Counted from the first letter of the stretch, positions 51,325 to 62,046 are shown. The stretch: DNA of 64,000 bases from Platanthera guangdongensis (GCA_039583875.1 CM077162.1:68259259-68323258), one strand, 5' to 3'. Notes: generated by a model from the letters alone, not told the origin. Made by a program: numbers and translations.

Positions 51325-53232
51325 ATGGGAAAGAAGAAGGCTGAAGAGGGCGAGGGACGCAGCCGCTGCGGGAAGCGTTTCGTGGACCATGACTTCCCTC
51401 TCGGCAGACTGCCGGAGGAAGACCACGCTCGCTTCACCCGCGAGTACCTCTCTGATAGCTACCCATCTCACCCGCCCAAGGTGGGCGAGTGCATCAACAC
51501 CTTCTATCCCAATGAGCTGGCTTTTTCGGTCTCGCACTTCGAGGCGGGGCTGAGGCTTCCCCTCTGGCCTGAGGTCAAATTGGTGCTGAAGTACTTTGGG
51601 GTCGTCCCGGCCCAGTTCAACCCCAACGCCATCTCCATGTTGATCGCCTTTGCCTGCTACCTGCGGCGAGAGCGTATCGAGTTTAGTCTAACCGCCTTCC
51701 GCAAGCTGTTTGTCTACCACGCCAAGGACGACGACATTTCTTACTTCACAGGCCAAGGCCTTAAAGTATGCGAGACGCCGAACAAGAACCACCATTGGTT
51801 GATGAGGTTCGTCTTCATACGCGGGGACCTGGGAGGCATCCCTCTCGCCCCGGTATCCCCCGCCGAGTGCTATTATGATACCCCCAAGGTGGGGGGGTGC
51901 CGAAAAAGAGCGCTGCGATTTCTTCGCGGGGAAGAATTTTGAAGTCCAATACCTGCGGCGAGACCTTGACTCACTCCCCGCTGTTTTCCCGGGCGAATGT
52001 ACACCTCTATTTCTTTCTGTCCCCGTAAATTCTTTTCTTCCACTGACTGTCATTTTATCTAGGAGAAAGGACTGTCCCCGTCCATCCCCCCTACCAGAGC
52101 AATCGGACTCTCGCTCTGGCAAATATGGCGGCGGAAGCTGCGAAAGACACGCTGACCCCTGTCGCCAAGAAGAGGCCCGCTGGCGAGGGTGCCTCTCGCC
52201 TCAGCCCTAAAAAAAGAAGAAATATGTGTCCTTCGAGAAGTAAAAGCCGGTCAAGAGAAGAGAAGAGCTAGCGGAGTCTTTATCCCCTATCACCCTATCG
52301 TCTCCCTCGCCTCCGCGACTGCCCGTCTCGCCAGCCCGCGAGACGGTCTCTGCAGAACCAGCTGCCCACGGCCATGTTCTGCCCTCTCAGCTTCCTCCTG
52401 GCGAGACTGGCTTGTCCCGTCGCCCGGCTCCCGCCTCACACCCTAACTATAACGTGGGGCCCGCAACGGAGGATGACGCCGGCGAGCCGGTTCTGAAATG
52501 GGAGCAAGACTCCCACCGCGTGTCGGTGTCCACCCTTCTCCCTTCCTGGAAGGAACAAGACCACCCCACCAGCCATGCCTTCTCCCTAGGCTTTGGGCTT
52601 TATGGAGGTCTTGGCTCCGAACCTGCTGATAGCGAGGCATCGCGAGACCTTATTCTAAAAAGCGCCTACTCGCAGTTTCGGTCCCTGGAGCTCGCGCATC
52701 GCGTCTCGCGCCGTCTTGTCTTCAACAACAGGAAATGGAAAGAGGCGGAGGCCGATCTCGCCGCGGAGCGCGAGAAGTCCACCGACCTGGAGAAGCGGTT
52801 GCGTGTTGCTGACAACCTTCTTGCACAGAGTCAAGGCGGCGTGGTAAGTTTCCTTATCTCTTCCTTGCTGGCCGTACCCTTGCCCCTTATTGTTCCTTAC
52901 TTTCCCACCTCCCGCGGGATGCCGAGACGGCCAACAGGATGCGCTCGTGCATCGAGGAGCTGGAGGGGGAAAACAAGGAGCTGAAGGCCGAGAGTCTTCG
53001 CCTCTGGAGCAGTGCGACACCACCGGATCAGTTTCCCGTACCTTCTCGATATTCCGTGGATGAGGTGGAGGCCATCTGCCGGGACTCAAATATCAAGACT
53101 GCGGAGGTTGTCCTCAAGATGATGAAGGAGCTGGGAGTGGTGCGCGCTGATGCGGAGACCGTGACCGTTCGCGACCTAGTCCCGCGCTTGTTCGATGAGT
53201 CGGACGACAGCGCCTCCTCCAACAACGAGTAG
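51325..53232 (+). pseudogene. R7 antisense gene B ('putative gypsy-type transposon' domain)
   Basis: Exon 1 begins MGKKKAEEGEG and contains a domain often annotated in plants as a putative gypsy-type transposon protein: FYPNELAFSVSHFEAGLRLPLWPEVKLVLKYFGVVPAQFNPNAISMLIAFACYLRR, then FTAFRKLF-like, YFTGQGL and HHWLMRFVFIRGD. A G run at 51891-51897 breaks the frame near codon 190; the next frame continues AEKERCDFFAGKNFEVQYLRRDLDSLP. Later exons are likely near 52062-52270 (after TATCTAG; basic SPKKRR) and 52412-52842 (WEQDSHRVSVSTLL, FGLYGGLGSE, coiled coil EAEADLAAEREKSTDLEKRL, donor GTAAGT). 52939-53232 ends FDESDDSASSNNE. Function is unknown; similar ORFs are known as antisense extras of Tat elements. 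Exon borders are approximate. Confidence 0.68.
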
Positions 53233-53878
53233 CGCTCCATCCCCTGCAATGCCTTCCTCTCGCCATCTTCTTTTGCTTAACACTTATGATTCTGGTTAAC
53301 TTCCTTAAAAGGGGAGCGAGGTGTCCCCACCTCATCAATATATTTTATTTTTATTTTTCTTGTTTAAAACTCTTTATATACTAACTGTCGCTTCCCCCTT
53401 TGGGGCGCTTGGTCAGGAGGTAACTTTTTAGATGTTATTTTAATTGCCCCCTTGACCCTCCACCCTCTCGCTTTGCCATTAGCCAAAGGTGTAAGACTAT
53501 TTTTGGGACGCAATTTACTTACTACTTTTATTGTCTGCCATCTCGCCTAAAAGCCAGCGAGAGGCACCCTTTATCACTTTTTGCCCCTATCTTGGTTCCC
53601 ACCGTTAGCGCTGTGTCGCGTGATTATCTCGCGCCGGAATCCCCGGATCCGGCCATCTCGCCCGGTCGGTTTCAGCCACATCAGCTCACTCGGGCCTGGG
53701 ATGAGGAAAACCCTCCCGCCAGTGGCGAGACCACCCATGGCGAGTGCCGGCCAGGGACCTCCTTCTCTGGCCCCATTCCTGGCCCCCCTCTCTGCTTTAG
53801 GGACTATCCCCCTTTTGATGAACATGGATCTTTCCCTATGCGAATTCTTACCTTGAGACTTGCCCCCTCCAGCGAATC
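53233..53878. other. Spacer between gene B and the 86-bp array
   Basis: Non-coding: an AT-rich stretch at 53330-53390 likely contains gene B's poly(A) region. After it come GTCTCGCC-rich sequence and short accidental readings on both strands. Confidence 0.5.
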
Positions 53879-55046
53879 TACCGTCCTGCCAGCAAGATGG
53901 GAACCTGGTCGGCGGGTCTGCTCGGGGTCTCCTCTCCCAATCATCACCAAACACCGAGTGAGCCTACAGCCCTGCCAGCTTGATGGGAGCCTGGTCAGCG
54001 GGTCTGCTCGGGGTCTCCTCTCCAAAATACCACCAACCACCGAGTGAGCCTACAGCCCTGCCAACTTGATGGGAGCCTGGTCAGCGGGTCTGCTCGGGGT
54101 CTCCTCTCCAAAATACCACCAACCACCGAGTGAGCCTACAGCCCTGCCAGCTTGATGGGAGCCTGGTCAGCAGGTCTGCTCGGGGTCTCCTCTCCAAAAC
54201 ACCACCAACCACCGAGTGAGCCTACAACCCTGCCAGCTTGATGGGAGCCTGGTCAGCGGGTCTGCTCGGGGTCTCCTCTCCAAAATACCACCAACCACCG
54301 AGTGAGCCTACAGCCCTGCCAGCTTGATGGGAGCCTGGTCAGCGGGTCTGCTCGGGGTCTCCTCTCCAAAATACCACCAACCACTGAGTGAGCCTACAGT
54401 CCTGCCAGCTTGATGGGAGCCTGGTCAGTGGGTCTGCTCGGGGTCTCCTCTCCAAAATACCACCAACCACCGAGTGAGCCTACAGCCCTGCCAGCTTGAT
54501 GGGAGCCTGGTCAGCGGGTCTTCTCGGGGTCTCCTCTCCAAAACACCACCAACCACCGAGTGAGCCTACAGCCCTGCCAGCTTGATGGGAGCCTGGTCAG
54601 CGGGTCTGCTCGGGGTCTCCTCTCCAAAATACCACCAACCACCGAGTGAGCCTACAGCCCTGCCAGCTTGATGGGAGCCTGGTCAGCGGGTCTGCTCGGG
54701 GTCTCCTCTCCAAAACACCACCAACCACCGAGTGAGCCTACATCCCTGCCAGCTTGATGGGAGCCTGGTCAGCGGGTCTGCTCGGGGTCTCCTCTCCAAA
54801 ACACCACCAACCACCGAGTGAGCCTACAACCCTACCAACTTGATGGGAGCCTGGTCAGCGGGTCTTCTCGGGGTCTCCTCTCCAAAACACCACCAACCAC
54901 CGAGTGAGCCTACAGCCCTGCCAGCTTGATGGGAGCCTGGTCAGCGGGTCTGCTCGGGGTCTCCTCTCCAAAACACCACCAACCACCGAGTGAGCCTACA
55001 GCCCTACCAGCTTGATGGGAGCCTGGTCAGCGGGTCTGCTCGGGGT
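53879..55046. repeat. 86-bp tandem array, about 13.5 copies
   Basis: Head-to-tail copies of an exact 86-bp period contain CGAGTGAGCCTACAGCCCTG, CCAGCTTGATGGGAGCCTGG and TCTGCTCGGGGTCTCCTCTC. Inner copies are nearly identical and the leftmost is most divergent. It lies in R7's 3' region between the integrase tail and gene B. Confidence 0.96.
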
Positions 55047-55180
55047 TGTTTTTACACATCACCTCGCCCCTGGTGCCTCACAAAGGTCACCCACACTTTC
55101 GTCGCATCAAAATAGTACGTCGGGATGATAAGCGTTACACCATAATAATAATAAAATAAAAGGTGCGATGGAATAGAGTG

Positions 55181-55545
55181 CTATGGATAAAATCTCTTCA
55201 AATAATCACCACTCCGGGCTCGCTCGAGGGATACCCCGTCCACATCCTGGAGGTGGTACCCTCCTGACTTTAAGACTTCTTTTATTACAAAAGGACCCTC
55301 CCAATTGGGGTTAAGCTTCCCTACAGAGGCTCCTCTACCCGCTGCGTCTACCTTTTTCAAGACCAAATCCCTTTTACAAACTGTTTGACCCTTACATGCT
55401 TGTCGAAGTATCTTGCCATCCGGCGCTTGACCTCCTCCTGCCGGACCATCGCTAAATCCCGGAGCTCCTCCACGAGATCCAACGAAAGTCTCTGTTCTTC
55501 TTCGTTCCCTGCTCTCCATCCTTCGGCCCCTTCGCAGCTGAGTTC
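55181..55545 (-). pseudogene. R7 integrase C-terminal fragment
   Basis: One frame reads DLVLKKVDAAGRGASVGKLNPNWEGPFVIKEVLKSGGYHLQDVDG and SGDYLKRFYP, the usual Tat integrase tail (GPF/Y region). The upstream part, in another frame, reads EEQRLSLDLVEELRDLAMVRQEEVKRRMARYFDKHVRVKQF. RT, RNase H and the integrase core are missing: the sequence to the right is already protease. Confidence 0.85.
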
Positions 55546-55852
55546 CCATTGTCCACTAGGATCCGCGACACCGTGAAGTTTTTGATGGCGGTCCTTATCA
55601 CAAGCGCGTCACAGAAGGGGTCCTCATGGTCAGGCATGTCTTTCCTTGAAAATGTAATCTTTTCATCTGGAGGAGGGGATTGTGAAGTTGAGGCGACGCT
55701 TCGGCGGTACATAGTGTGAAGGCTCGCCTTTCGAGCCGCCTATATCCCCACCCCCCCCATTGATCACTCTGATTACCCCACGGTCTCCTTCATCTGCTCG
55801 ATCCACACAGCGATCCTCTTCTCCAGCAACTGTTACTTCCTCTATCCTCACC
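55546..55852 (-). pseudogene. R7 protease, N-terminal fragment
   Basis: ITFSRKDMPDHEDPFCDALVIRTAIKNFTVSRILVDNGNS is the start of a Tat protease. The active-site triad D(S/T)G has become DNG, and the domain is cut three residues later by the deletion that joins it to the integrase tail. Confidence 0.82.
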
Positions 55853-57214
55853 GGCCTGGGCTACTCTCCTGCCCCTCGAGTTCTCCTCATCTCTAAGAAA
55901 TCTGGGCAGGTAGCCGTTGTGTGACCTTCCTCCTCGTGGAAGTCATAATATGGCAACGCCACCTCCCTCTCCTGTCCTCCTTCCCGAGGGTTCCTCCTTC
56001 TCTCTGCTCCTGCTCCTCTTCCTCTCTCCCGACCCCGTCCTCTGCCTCGGCCGATGACCATTGCCTGCTGCGGAGGGGTAGGGGTGGTCTATGACCGTAT
56101 CCCCACCCCTGCTAATGGAACCTTACCGGTCCTCCCGGTTGGTTCCTCCCCCCTTGGGGAAATCCCCTACCTTGTCCTGGGGCAAGGCCTCCCTGCTGTC
56201 TCCACCCCAGCTCCGGATACGCCTGTGCCCTTGGCTCCTCTCTTCTCCTTGCCTCCCACTTGACTCCTTCGACTCTACCTCAGTAAGCCTTGCTAGCTTC
56301 TTTGCAAAAGCTGGGTTTGCTGCCTACATCGCTATTTCCTTTGCCGCCTTCTCCATCAGGCCCTCAAAGGACAGCGGCGCCTTCCGGGTGAGGCTCATCT
56401 TGAAGAATCCCTCCCGCAGTCCCACCGTGAAGGCCATCTGGAGGGCAAACCCTGGCACCTCCTGTATATCCAGAATCTCTTCTTGAAACCTGTCCACGTA
56501 CTGAGCCAGCGATTCCTCCGCCTTCTGCTTGATTAAGAAGATCGACTCCGGATTCTTTTTCCTTTTCTTTGACGTGGAGAACCGGAGCTGAAAACTCCTA
56601 CTTAAGTCCTCGAAGCAATATACCGAACCGGTCGGGAGTTGATGGAACCAGTCCCTAGCTTTGTCCTTTAGGGTGATTGTAAAAAGGCGGCACTTAAACG
56701 CGTCTGTCATGGGTCTGATCGAGACAGCGTCTTCGAACCACTGCAAGTGGTGGAGGGGATCATCCTTCCCTACATAGTAGTTCATCTTGGGCTCTCGGAA
56801 GCCCTCTGGGACGGGAGCGGACAGGATCAGCTCGCAAAAAGGGGACCCTCTCGCCGCGGGTCTCACTGCCCCTACTCGCGCGACGAACTCTCCTGGCGAG
56901 ATGGTACCCGCCGGGCTCGGGAACAGCTCGCTTCCCGGCATGTCTCTCCCGCTCCCTTCCATCATCACCTCCTTTCCCGGCCTTCTCCCCGGGACATCCT
57001 CTCCTACTCGCGCCGAGACGAGCTCTTCCTGAGCCGCTAGAGCTGGCGCTGGAGGCAGTGGAGTCGAACAGTCTCCCTGCCGCGAGATCCCTTGTAGTAG
57101 ATCCATGATCCCCTTGATTGAAGCCATAAACTCCGCTCTCCCTACAAACTCCCCCTGGTTATCCGACTCCCCTCCTTCTCCTTCCCCGTGACCTCCCGCC
57201 ATGTGGTTGCTCAA
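55853..57214 (-). pseudogene. gag: R7 gag (Tat-type)
   Basis: The reading from MSNHMAGGHGEGEGG carries a low-complexity N-terminus, then the gag core: FREPKMNYYVGKDDPLHHLQWFEDAVSIRPMTDAFKCRLF, KARDWFHQLPTGSVYCFEDLSRSFQLRFSTSKKRKK and ESLAQYVDRFQEEILDI. It changes frame near 56324. The C-terminal part (56061-55861) is an RG-rich basic tract and the Cys/His box YYDFHEEEGHTTATC, where the first Cys of the usual YC.FH is Tyr. It resembles R3 gag in order and motifs. It starts 44 bases after the 5' LTR. Confidence 0.86.
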
Positions 57215-57236
57215 GGTTCTTCTCTGAGGGCTACGT

Positions 57237-57257
57237 CCACGCTCACCGCACCAAAAA
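57237..57257 (-). promoter_or_regulatory. Candidate primer-binding region of R7
   Basis: The minus strand after the LTR reads TTTTTGGTGCGGTGAGCGTGG; R3 has TTTAGTGTGGTGAGAGTGG at the same place. The tRNA is not identified. Confidence 0.5.
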
Positions 57258-57944
57258 TGTTGGAACCAGCTTTCTAGTCCCTCCTAGAGTTCGAAACTGG
57301 ATGCAGCCTACACGTACTCTCCCTGCGCTACCGTCCTGACGGGAGTCAGTGACCTGAAAACAGACCGAGGGAACTCAGCTCGGAGGTCCCACCTCGTACC
57401 CGGAAGAACTGAGAGTCTTCCCCTCCCTAGCCAGTGCTGAGCTAGGTGCCTGTGAGGAAAATAGTGGAAAGGTTCAACAACCCCTTTTTCTCAGGCACCT
57501 TATCGGTCTATTTATAGGCCTCTGAATCTGATCTGCAAATATCCTTTCTGAATCAACCTGAAATGACCCAAATACCCTGGAATGGGTCTGCCAACAGCCA
57601 AACTCCGCTGTTCTGGAGAGCTATATGCAGGTCTCTAGGGGTAAAAATGTAAAACTATGTGGGGCACAAAGGTAAAATCTCCCTTGTGGGTAAAAAAGTA
57701 AAGACCATCTTTTTTCATGTGGCGAGTGGGGCGGGACCTGTCAAGCTTAGGGGGGGATCTCGCCTGTGGGCTCCTCGCGCTCCGCGGCCTGAGGTCTCGC
57801 CTAGCGAGATCTCGCCTAGCGAGGTCTCGCCTTAACTCATGGGCTGTCCCTTCCTTTCGGGGGGGGGGGGGGGTGTTGGCCTCTCCCGTCTCGCCAGCCT
57901 TTCTTCCTGGCTTGTCGGGCTACTCGCGAGCCCAATGTTGTACA
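57258..57944 (-). repeat. 5' LTR of R7
   Basis: 687 bp. It differs from the 3' LTR by an extra GATCTCGCCTAGCGA unit, a shorter poly-G run (15, at 57859-57873) and about ten substitutions. Its minus-strand TATA box is at about 57507-57516. Confidence 0.93.
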
Positions 57945-58870
57945 ATAATAAATATTAGACTTTGTTAATATTAATTTTGATAAAATATGCTGCATGGGAG
58001 ATGGCCATTAAATATGATTATAAGGGTCATGTTATATGCATGTCAGTTTTTGGATGTATGCAGGTCCCGGATAAATGCAGGTCAAATTAAAAATTCATAG
58101 AACCTGTGAACTCATTTAGAAATTGAACTGTATATAATTATTTTCAAATAAACGACCTGCACATATCAAAAATAGGATGCATATAGTTATTACCCTATAA
58201 AAAAGGATCCAGAATATTTCATAAATATCATAGAAGTGGGAATATATTTCAAGAAGATCTAGCCGTGATTCGGATACAGCTGGCAAACATGATAATTATT
58301 AATTATTTAGACCTAATTTATAAAAGATTTTTTATAGTAGCTGTTAATTAAGAGGAGTATGATTACCGTCACACGTTAATCACCGGGGAAGTTTCGTATA
58401 AGAGAAAAACAGCATGAAAATTGAAATAAAGTTTCCAAGCGACCGACATCTGCGGTCCACTTTTTAGCAAGGGTGATTTTTTGGAGTAAAAATAAGGTCT
58501 TCTTAGGGGATCATCCTTTAGGTCTCCATCAATCAAAAAGCAAAAAAATTTGTAATTTTGTGGGGTTTGCGGTGCACAATAAATTTGTGCACTATGACTC
58601 CACCTGCTCGCACTTTTTAATTGGCCGAGTGGACCTTTCTTTAGGTCTGCTCGCGGACCAAAAAAATTTCCGATTTTTTGAGTGTCGTTCCTTAAGATTA
58701 TTTGCTTGGATATCTGGGAACAATGTGCCTCCACGTGCCGACCGTGCCGTTGCACGCGAGAGATTTTTTGGTGTGCGTCCGCGCATTGAGGTATGTGTGC
58801 ACGCCATCTACACCATCTGATGCTTAATCCAAGAATCATTTTTGTGTGCCTCTGAGTCTATGTACCTTAA
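57945..58870. other. AT-rich sequence without a recognised gene
   Basis: The left part is AT-rich. 58440-58830 is a more GC-balanced block in which both strands have open readings of about 115-155 codons rich in repeats of TTTTTTGG and GGTC; neither resembles a known protein. Origin unknown. Confidence 0.4.
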
Positions 58871-59218
58871 GGCACCATTCGTTTCGCGGGAATTGGAGCA
58901 TTGGAATTGACATTCAATTACTAATTCCAATTATGGTTGTTCGGTATGCCCAAAATAACGTGGGAATCGGAAATCAAAATCAATTCTGCAGGAATTCAAT
59001 ATAAGGTGTATCCCGTGATACCATTTCCGACCTCACTAGGTCTGTATTCGCGATTCCGATCACGCTCCCCGCTATCGCTCCTTCTCCCGATCCCGTTGTC
59101 GCTCCTTATGAACTGGCAGGTACTTCTGCTTCCTTCTTCTTCTTCTACCGATCCAACTTCTTCTTCTTTTTCTGATCTGGCTTCTTCTTCTTCTGATCCG
59201 ACTTCTTTTTCTGGATGA

Positions 59219-59315
59219 TTTCTAGATCAGAAATCATCCAGTTTTCTGGAAGATTTCTGGATCAGAAATCATTTAGATTTTTGGATGATTTCTGGTCCAG
59301 AAATCATCCAGATTT
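59219..59315. repeat. GATTTCTGGATCAGAAATC inverted repeats
   Basis: Three successive dyads of GATGATTTCT(A/G)GATCAGAAATCATC type follow a TTC-rich microsatellite (59121-59215). Confidence 0.85.
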
Positions 59316-59791
59316 CTCTGTATTTTAAAAATAAAATGTTCACTGTAAAAATAAAATGTTCACTGCATTGGATAGTTCACTACATAGTTCTATGTATTGT
59401 ATAGTATGCCCCATATCCAATTTTTTGCGCAGTTCTCTGTATTTTATAGTTCACTGCTATTTTGGTAGACGATGTATTTTGGATGTATTTCAAAAAGTAT
59501 GCCCATCTCATGATTTTTGTGCTTTGATTTCAGTTCATTTTGGTAGATGATTTTTTCATCTATATGACTGGAGCAATATCTCTTTCCATAAACGTGCAAA
59601 TGTTTGAATTGGTCTTGCTCATCAAAAAGTGGTCAACATTTCAATGCATTGTATTGCTAGATTATTGATGATTTAAAATAGCTTGTAACAAAAGTTCTTC
59701 TTCTTCTTCTTGTTCATCAAAAAGGTGTCAAAAAATTTGAATAGCTGCTGATTTTATGAGTTCCATTTTTTACTTGTTCGTTTATATATAG

Positions 59792-60250
59792 ATGGATGAA
59801 TTACGAAAACATCGTAGACGTAGGAGAGTAGCAGTGGAAGCAGCTCTTGCTACGGCCTATGTTGTTTTGATGAAACCCAGGATCGCAAGGGATCTTGCCA
59901 AAACAATTTTAAGAAGGACGTTGTTTGACCGATTACATAGTGAGACAGATATCAATTGTTTATCAGCTTCAAATAAATAAAAGCTCCTTTGAAACTCTAT
60001 GCACCATATTAATTGGTAGAGGATTACTAAGAAACACAAAACGTTTCAGTGAGAGAGTCTGTTAGTACTTTTTTTATATATTTTAGCTCATAATAAAAAA
60101 TTTCGAGCGATTAGTGGAACGTTATTACGTTCAATTGATACAGTCAACAGACATTTCTGCATTGTGTTAGGGGCAATTCTAAAGTTAGCCTCTGATTTTA
60201 TCAGGCTCCCAGATGCATCAAGAACACAAAGATGGTGTAATTTTTCGATT
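59792..60250 (+). pseudogene. PIF/Harbinger transposase, N-terminal fragment
   Basis: A 62-codon reading (MDELRKHRRRRRVAVEAALATAYVV) ends in a stop. Beyond several stops another frame reads FLYILAHNKKFRAISGTLLRSIDTVNRHFCIVLGAILKLASDFIRLP, which matches the conserved helix-turn-helix-like region before the DDE core of plant Harbinger transposases (pattern: FLxxxxHxxxNRxxxxxFxRSxxTVSRHFxxVLxAxLxLxxxxIxxP). The catalytic DDE part is absent, presumably displaced by R8. Confidence 0.7.
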
Positions 60251-60283
60251 AGAATTTTATCTCTTTCATACATGAGTGTGTAT

Positions 60284-61858
60284 TGTTGGAACACCCTATT
60301 ACTGATTTGGGTCAGGATCACTATGTCTCTTAGGAAACCTGTTTTGACCTCATTGTATAGATCTAAAGGTCAATTAGAATTGAGTCTAAGGGTTAGTACT
60401 TAGTTTTGGAAGCTGCCCTCAAGACCAGGATTTTCAGTTTCAGAAAACTAAGTCATTTCGTCGAGCTCAGTACGACGAATCGTCAAACTCCATTCGACGA
60501 TCGGTGAGCTCACTTCGACAAATCGTCGAACTCCATTCGACGATCTCTGAGCTCAACTTCAACAAGTCGTCGAACTCCATTCGACGATCTTCGAGCTCAG
60601 ATCGACGATCTTTACTTTAGTTTGGTTCTCAATCTCTGAGCTCAGTTTGACGATAGTTGAACCCAGATCGACGATCTCTGTTTCTGTCTAAGTCCAAATC
60701 TCTGAGCTCAGTTCAATGATAGTGGAGCTCAGTTCGACGTTTTTCTGAAGAGTTCAACGATTTTCAAGATTTAAATTCAGACAGTTAAGGAATTGTTCTC
60801 AGCAATTAATTCACAGATCTTGTAGCCATTTTTAATTAATCTGCAGCAAGTTTCAAGGAATTATCAAGGAATGTTTTATTGTACTTTCCTCTAGAAGACA
60901 AAAGCAATTAAGGAAGTCATTTATGACAGACCAACGGTTATCTTAAGAGTGGATCATTTCTATTCAGACAAAAAGGAATAAAAGACAAGATTTTTCATTA
61001 TTCCTAAAGCAGAAGAACGAGAAGTTAAAAAGAAAAATATTCTCTCCAACATCAGCTCTCACAACAACAATTACACAAGAGAAAGAGTTGCAGACATTCT
61101 CAGTCTCAAAGATTCATACAAGAACACCATCACCAAAGGAGATCAACAAACTAAAATCTTCAGATCTCTTTTGATTCAAGTGTTCAAAGGTCATCATCAT
61201 TCAAGACTCCAGACAGCTCACATTTCAGTTGTTGCTGAAATCATCATTTGCTGGAGATCAATTTTCTGAAGGCCTATCACCCTACTGCAAAGCTTCACTT
61301 CCTGAACAACTACAGATCTTAGGGGGAGCTTTGACAACATCCACTATCTTCTCTCTGACTGTTGACAGAGAAGATCATCTCTTTCCCTCTCTCTCTCTCT
61401 CTCTGCTGTAAAGGGTTTTTCAAACTCCCTTCAAAAGTTTGTGTTTGGTTTTTGAGCACCTTATCAAAAGCTCATTGGTGGCAAGACACCTGATCAAAAA
61501 ATCTGGTTTGGTTTTTGAGCACCTTATCAAAAGCTCATTGGTGCCCAGGACACCTGATCAACTCATCCTGCAGTGGATTCCTACCTAGGGTGGTAGCAGA
61601 TTGGATGTACCCAGATTGATTGGGGAACCACTATAGCTCCTTGTGTCATCTGGTTGCTTACTTTATTTTTGTTTTTGGCTGTGGTTTGTGACTAGGTTGC
61701 TCTGTGATTAGATAGTTGTTGTGTTTAGATTTACTTTATATTATTTGCTTCCATGTTCACATAAGAATACAACAACTATTGTAAAAAGTTTTTAGCAAGC
61801 ACCATACTCTATTCACCCCCCCCCCTCTATAGTATATCAGATCTAACTTGCACTTTCA
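60284..61858 (+). repeat. 5' LTR of R8
   Basis: It ends with the poly-C tract, CTCTATAGT and CACTTTCA shared by the Sirevirus LTRs here. It contains the TCGTCGA/TCGACGA array and, near 61440-61560, a duplicated GTTTGGTTTTTGAGCACCTTATCAAAAGCTCATTGGTG-type segment. Only one LTR is in the window; the left edge is set by TGTTGG and the switch out of the transposase. Confidence 0.82.
60449..60745 (+). repeat. TCGTCGAACTC/TTCGACGATC array in R8 LTR
   Basis: About ten TCGTCGA or TCGACGA sites are arranged as inverted pairs (ATCGTCGAACTCCATTCGACGATC type) and alternate with GAGCTCA(G/A). Equivalent in position to the R2 and R6 palindrome arrays. Confidence 0.9.
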
Positions 61859-61860
61859 AT

Positions 61861-61878
61861 TGGTATCAGAGCCAGGTT
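61861..61878 (+). promoter_or_regulatory. Primer-binding site of R8
   Basis: TGGTATCAGAGCCAGGTT, two bases after the LTR; complementary to the 3' end of initiator tRNA-Met. Confidence 0.93.
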
Positions 61879-61880
61879 GG

Positions 61881-61954
61881 TTAAAAATACCACATCTTCA
61901 AGGTTGGTTAAAAATACCACATCTTCGAGGTTGGTTAAAAATACCACATCTCAG
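61881..61954 (+). repeat. GGTTGGTTAAAAATACCACATC triplication
   Basis: Three near-identical copies, 28 bp apart, in the leader just after the primer-binding site. Confidence 0.93.
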
Positions 61955-62046
61955 TGGTTGCACAGGCTAACACTTGAACCCAAAGATTCCTATAGTTAGA
62001 TCTACTTGTTGTAGATTTTGTTATTAGAATTATTTCTTCACAAAAC

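Larger units (their letters stand above)
49009..57944 (-). mobile_element. R7: minus-strand Tat-like element with antisense genes
   Basis: R7 has LTRs of 674 and 687 bp (TGTACAAC...TTCCAACA on the minus strand), a 5' leader with a GGTGCGGTGAGCGTGG site, Tat-type gag, the start of protease, then a deletion to the integrase C-terminus. An 86-bp tandem array, two genes on the opposite strand and the PPT AAAAAGAGCGGGGATTG follow. LTRs differ at about ten positions plus small indels. No matching target duplication is visible (ttttt versus attat, minus-strand view). Antisense extra genes 3' of pol are known in Tat-lineage elements. Confidence 0.85.
58871..60283 (+). mobile_element. PIF/Harbinger-type DNA transposon, 5' part
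   Basis: GGCACCATTCGTTTCGCGGG after TAA resembles the terminal inverted repeat of plant PIF/Harbinger elements with their 3-bp TAA/TTA target. GGAATTGG-type subterminal sequence follows, and a transposase remnant lies 0.9 kb on. The element is cut by R8 at 60284; its other end is outside the window. The terminus call is tentative, the transposase call firmer. Confidence 0.55.

Noticed and set aside
49864..53232. Genes A and B as ordinary host genes
   Set aside because: They lie between R7's LTRs, next to its PPT, and gene B's domain is one known from retroelement antisense ORFs.
53879..55046. CRISPR-like array
   Set aside because: The 86-bp units are identical throughout with no variable spacers; this is a plant retroelement tandem repeat.
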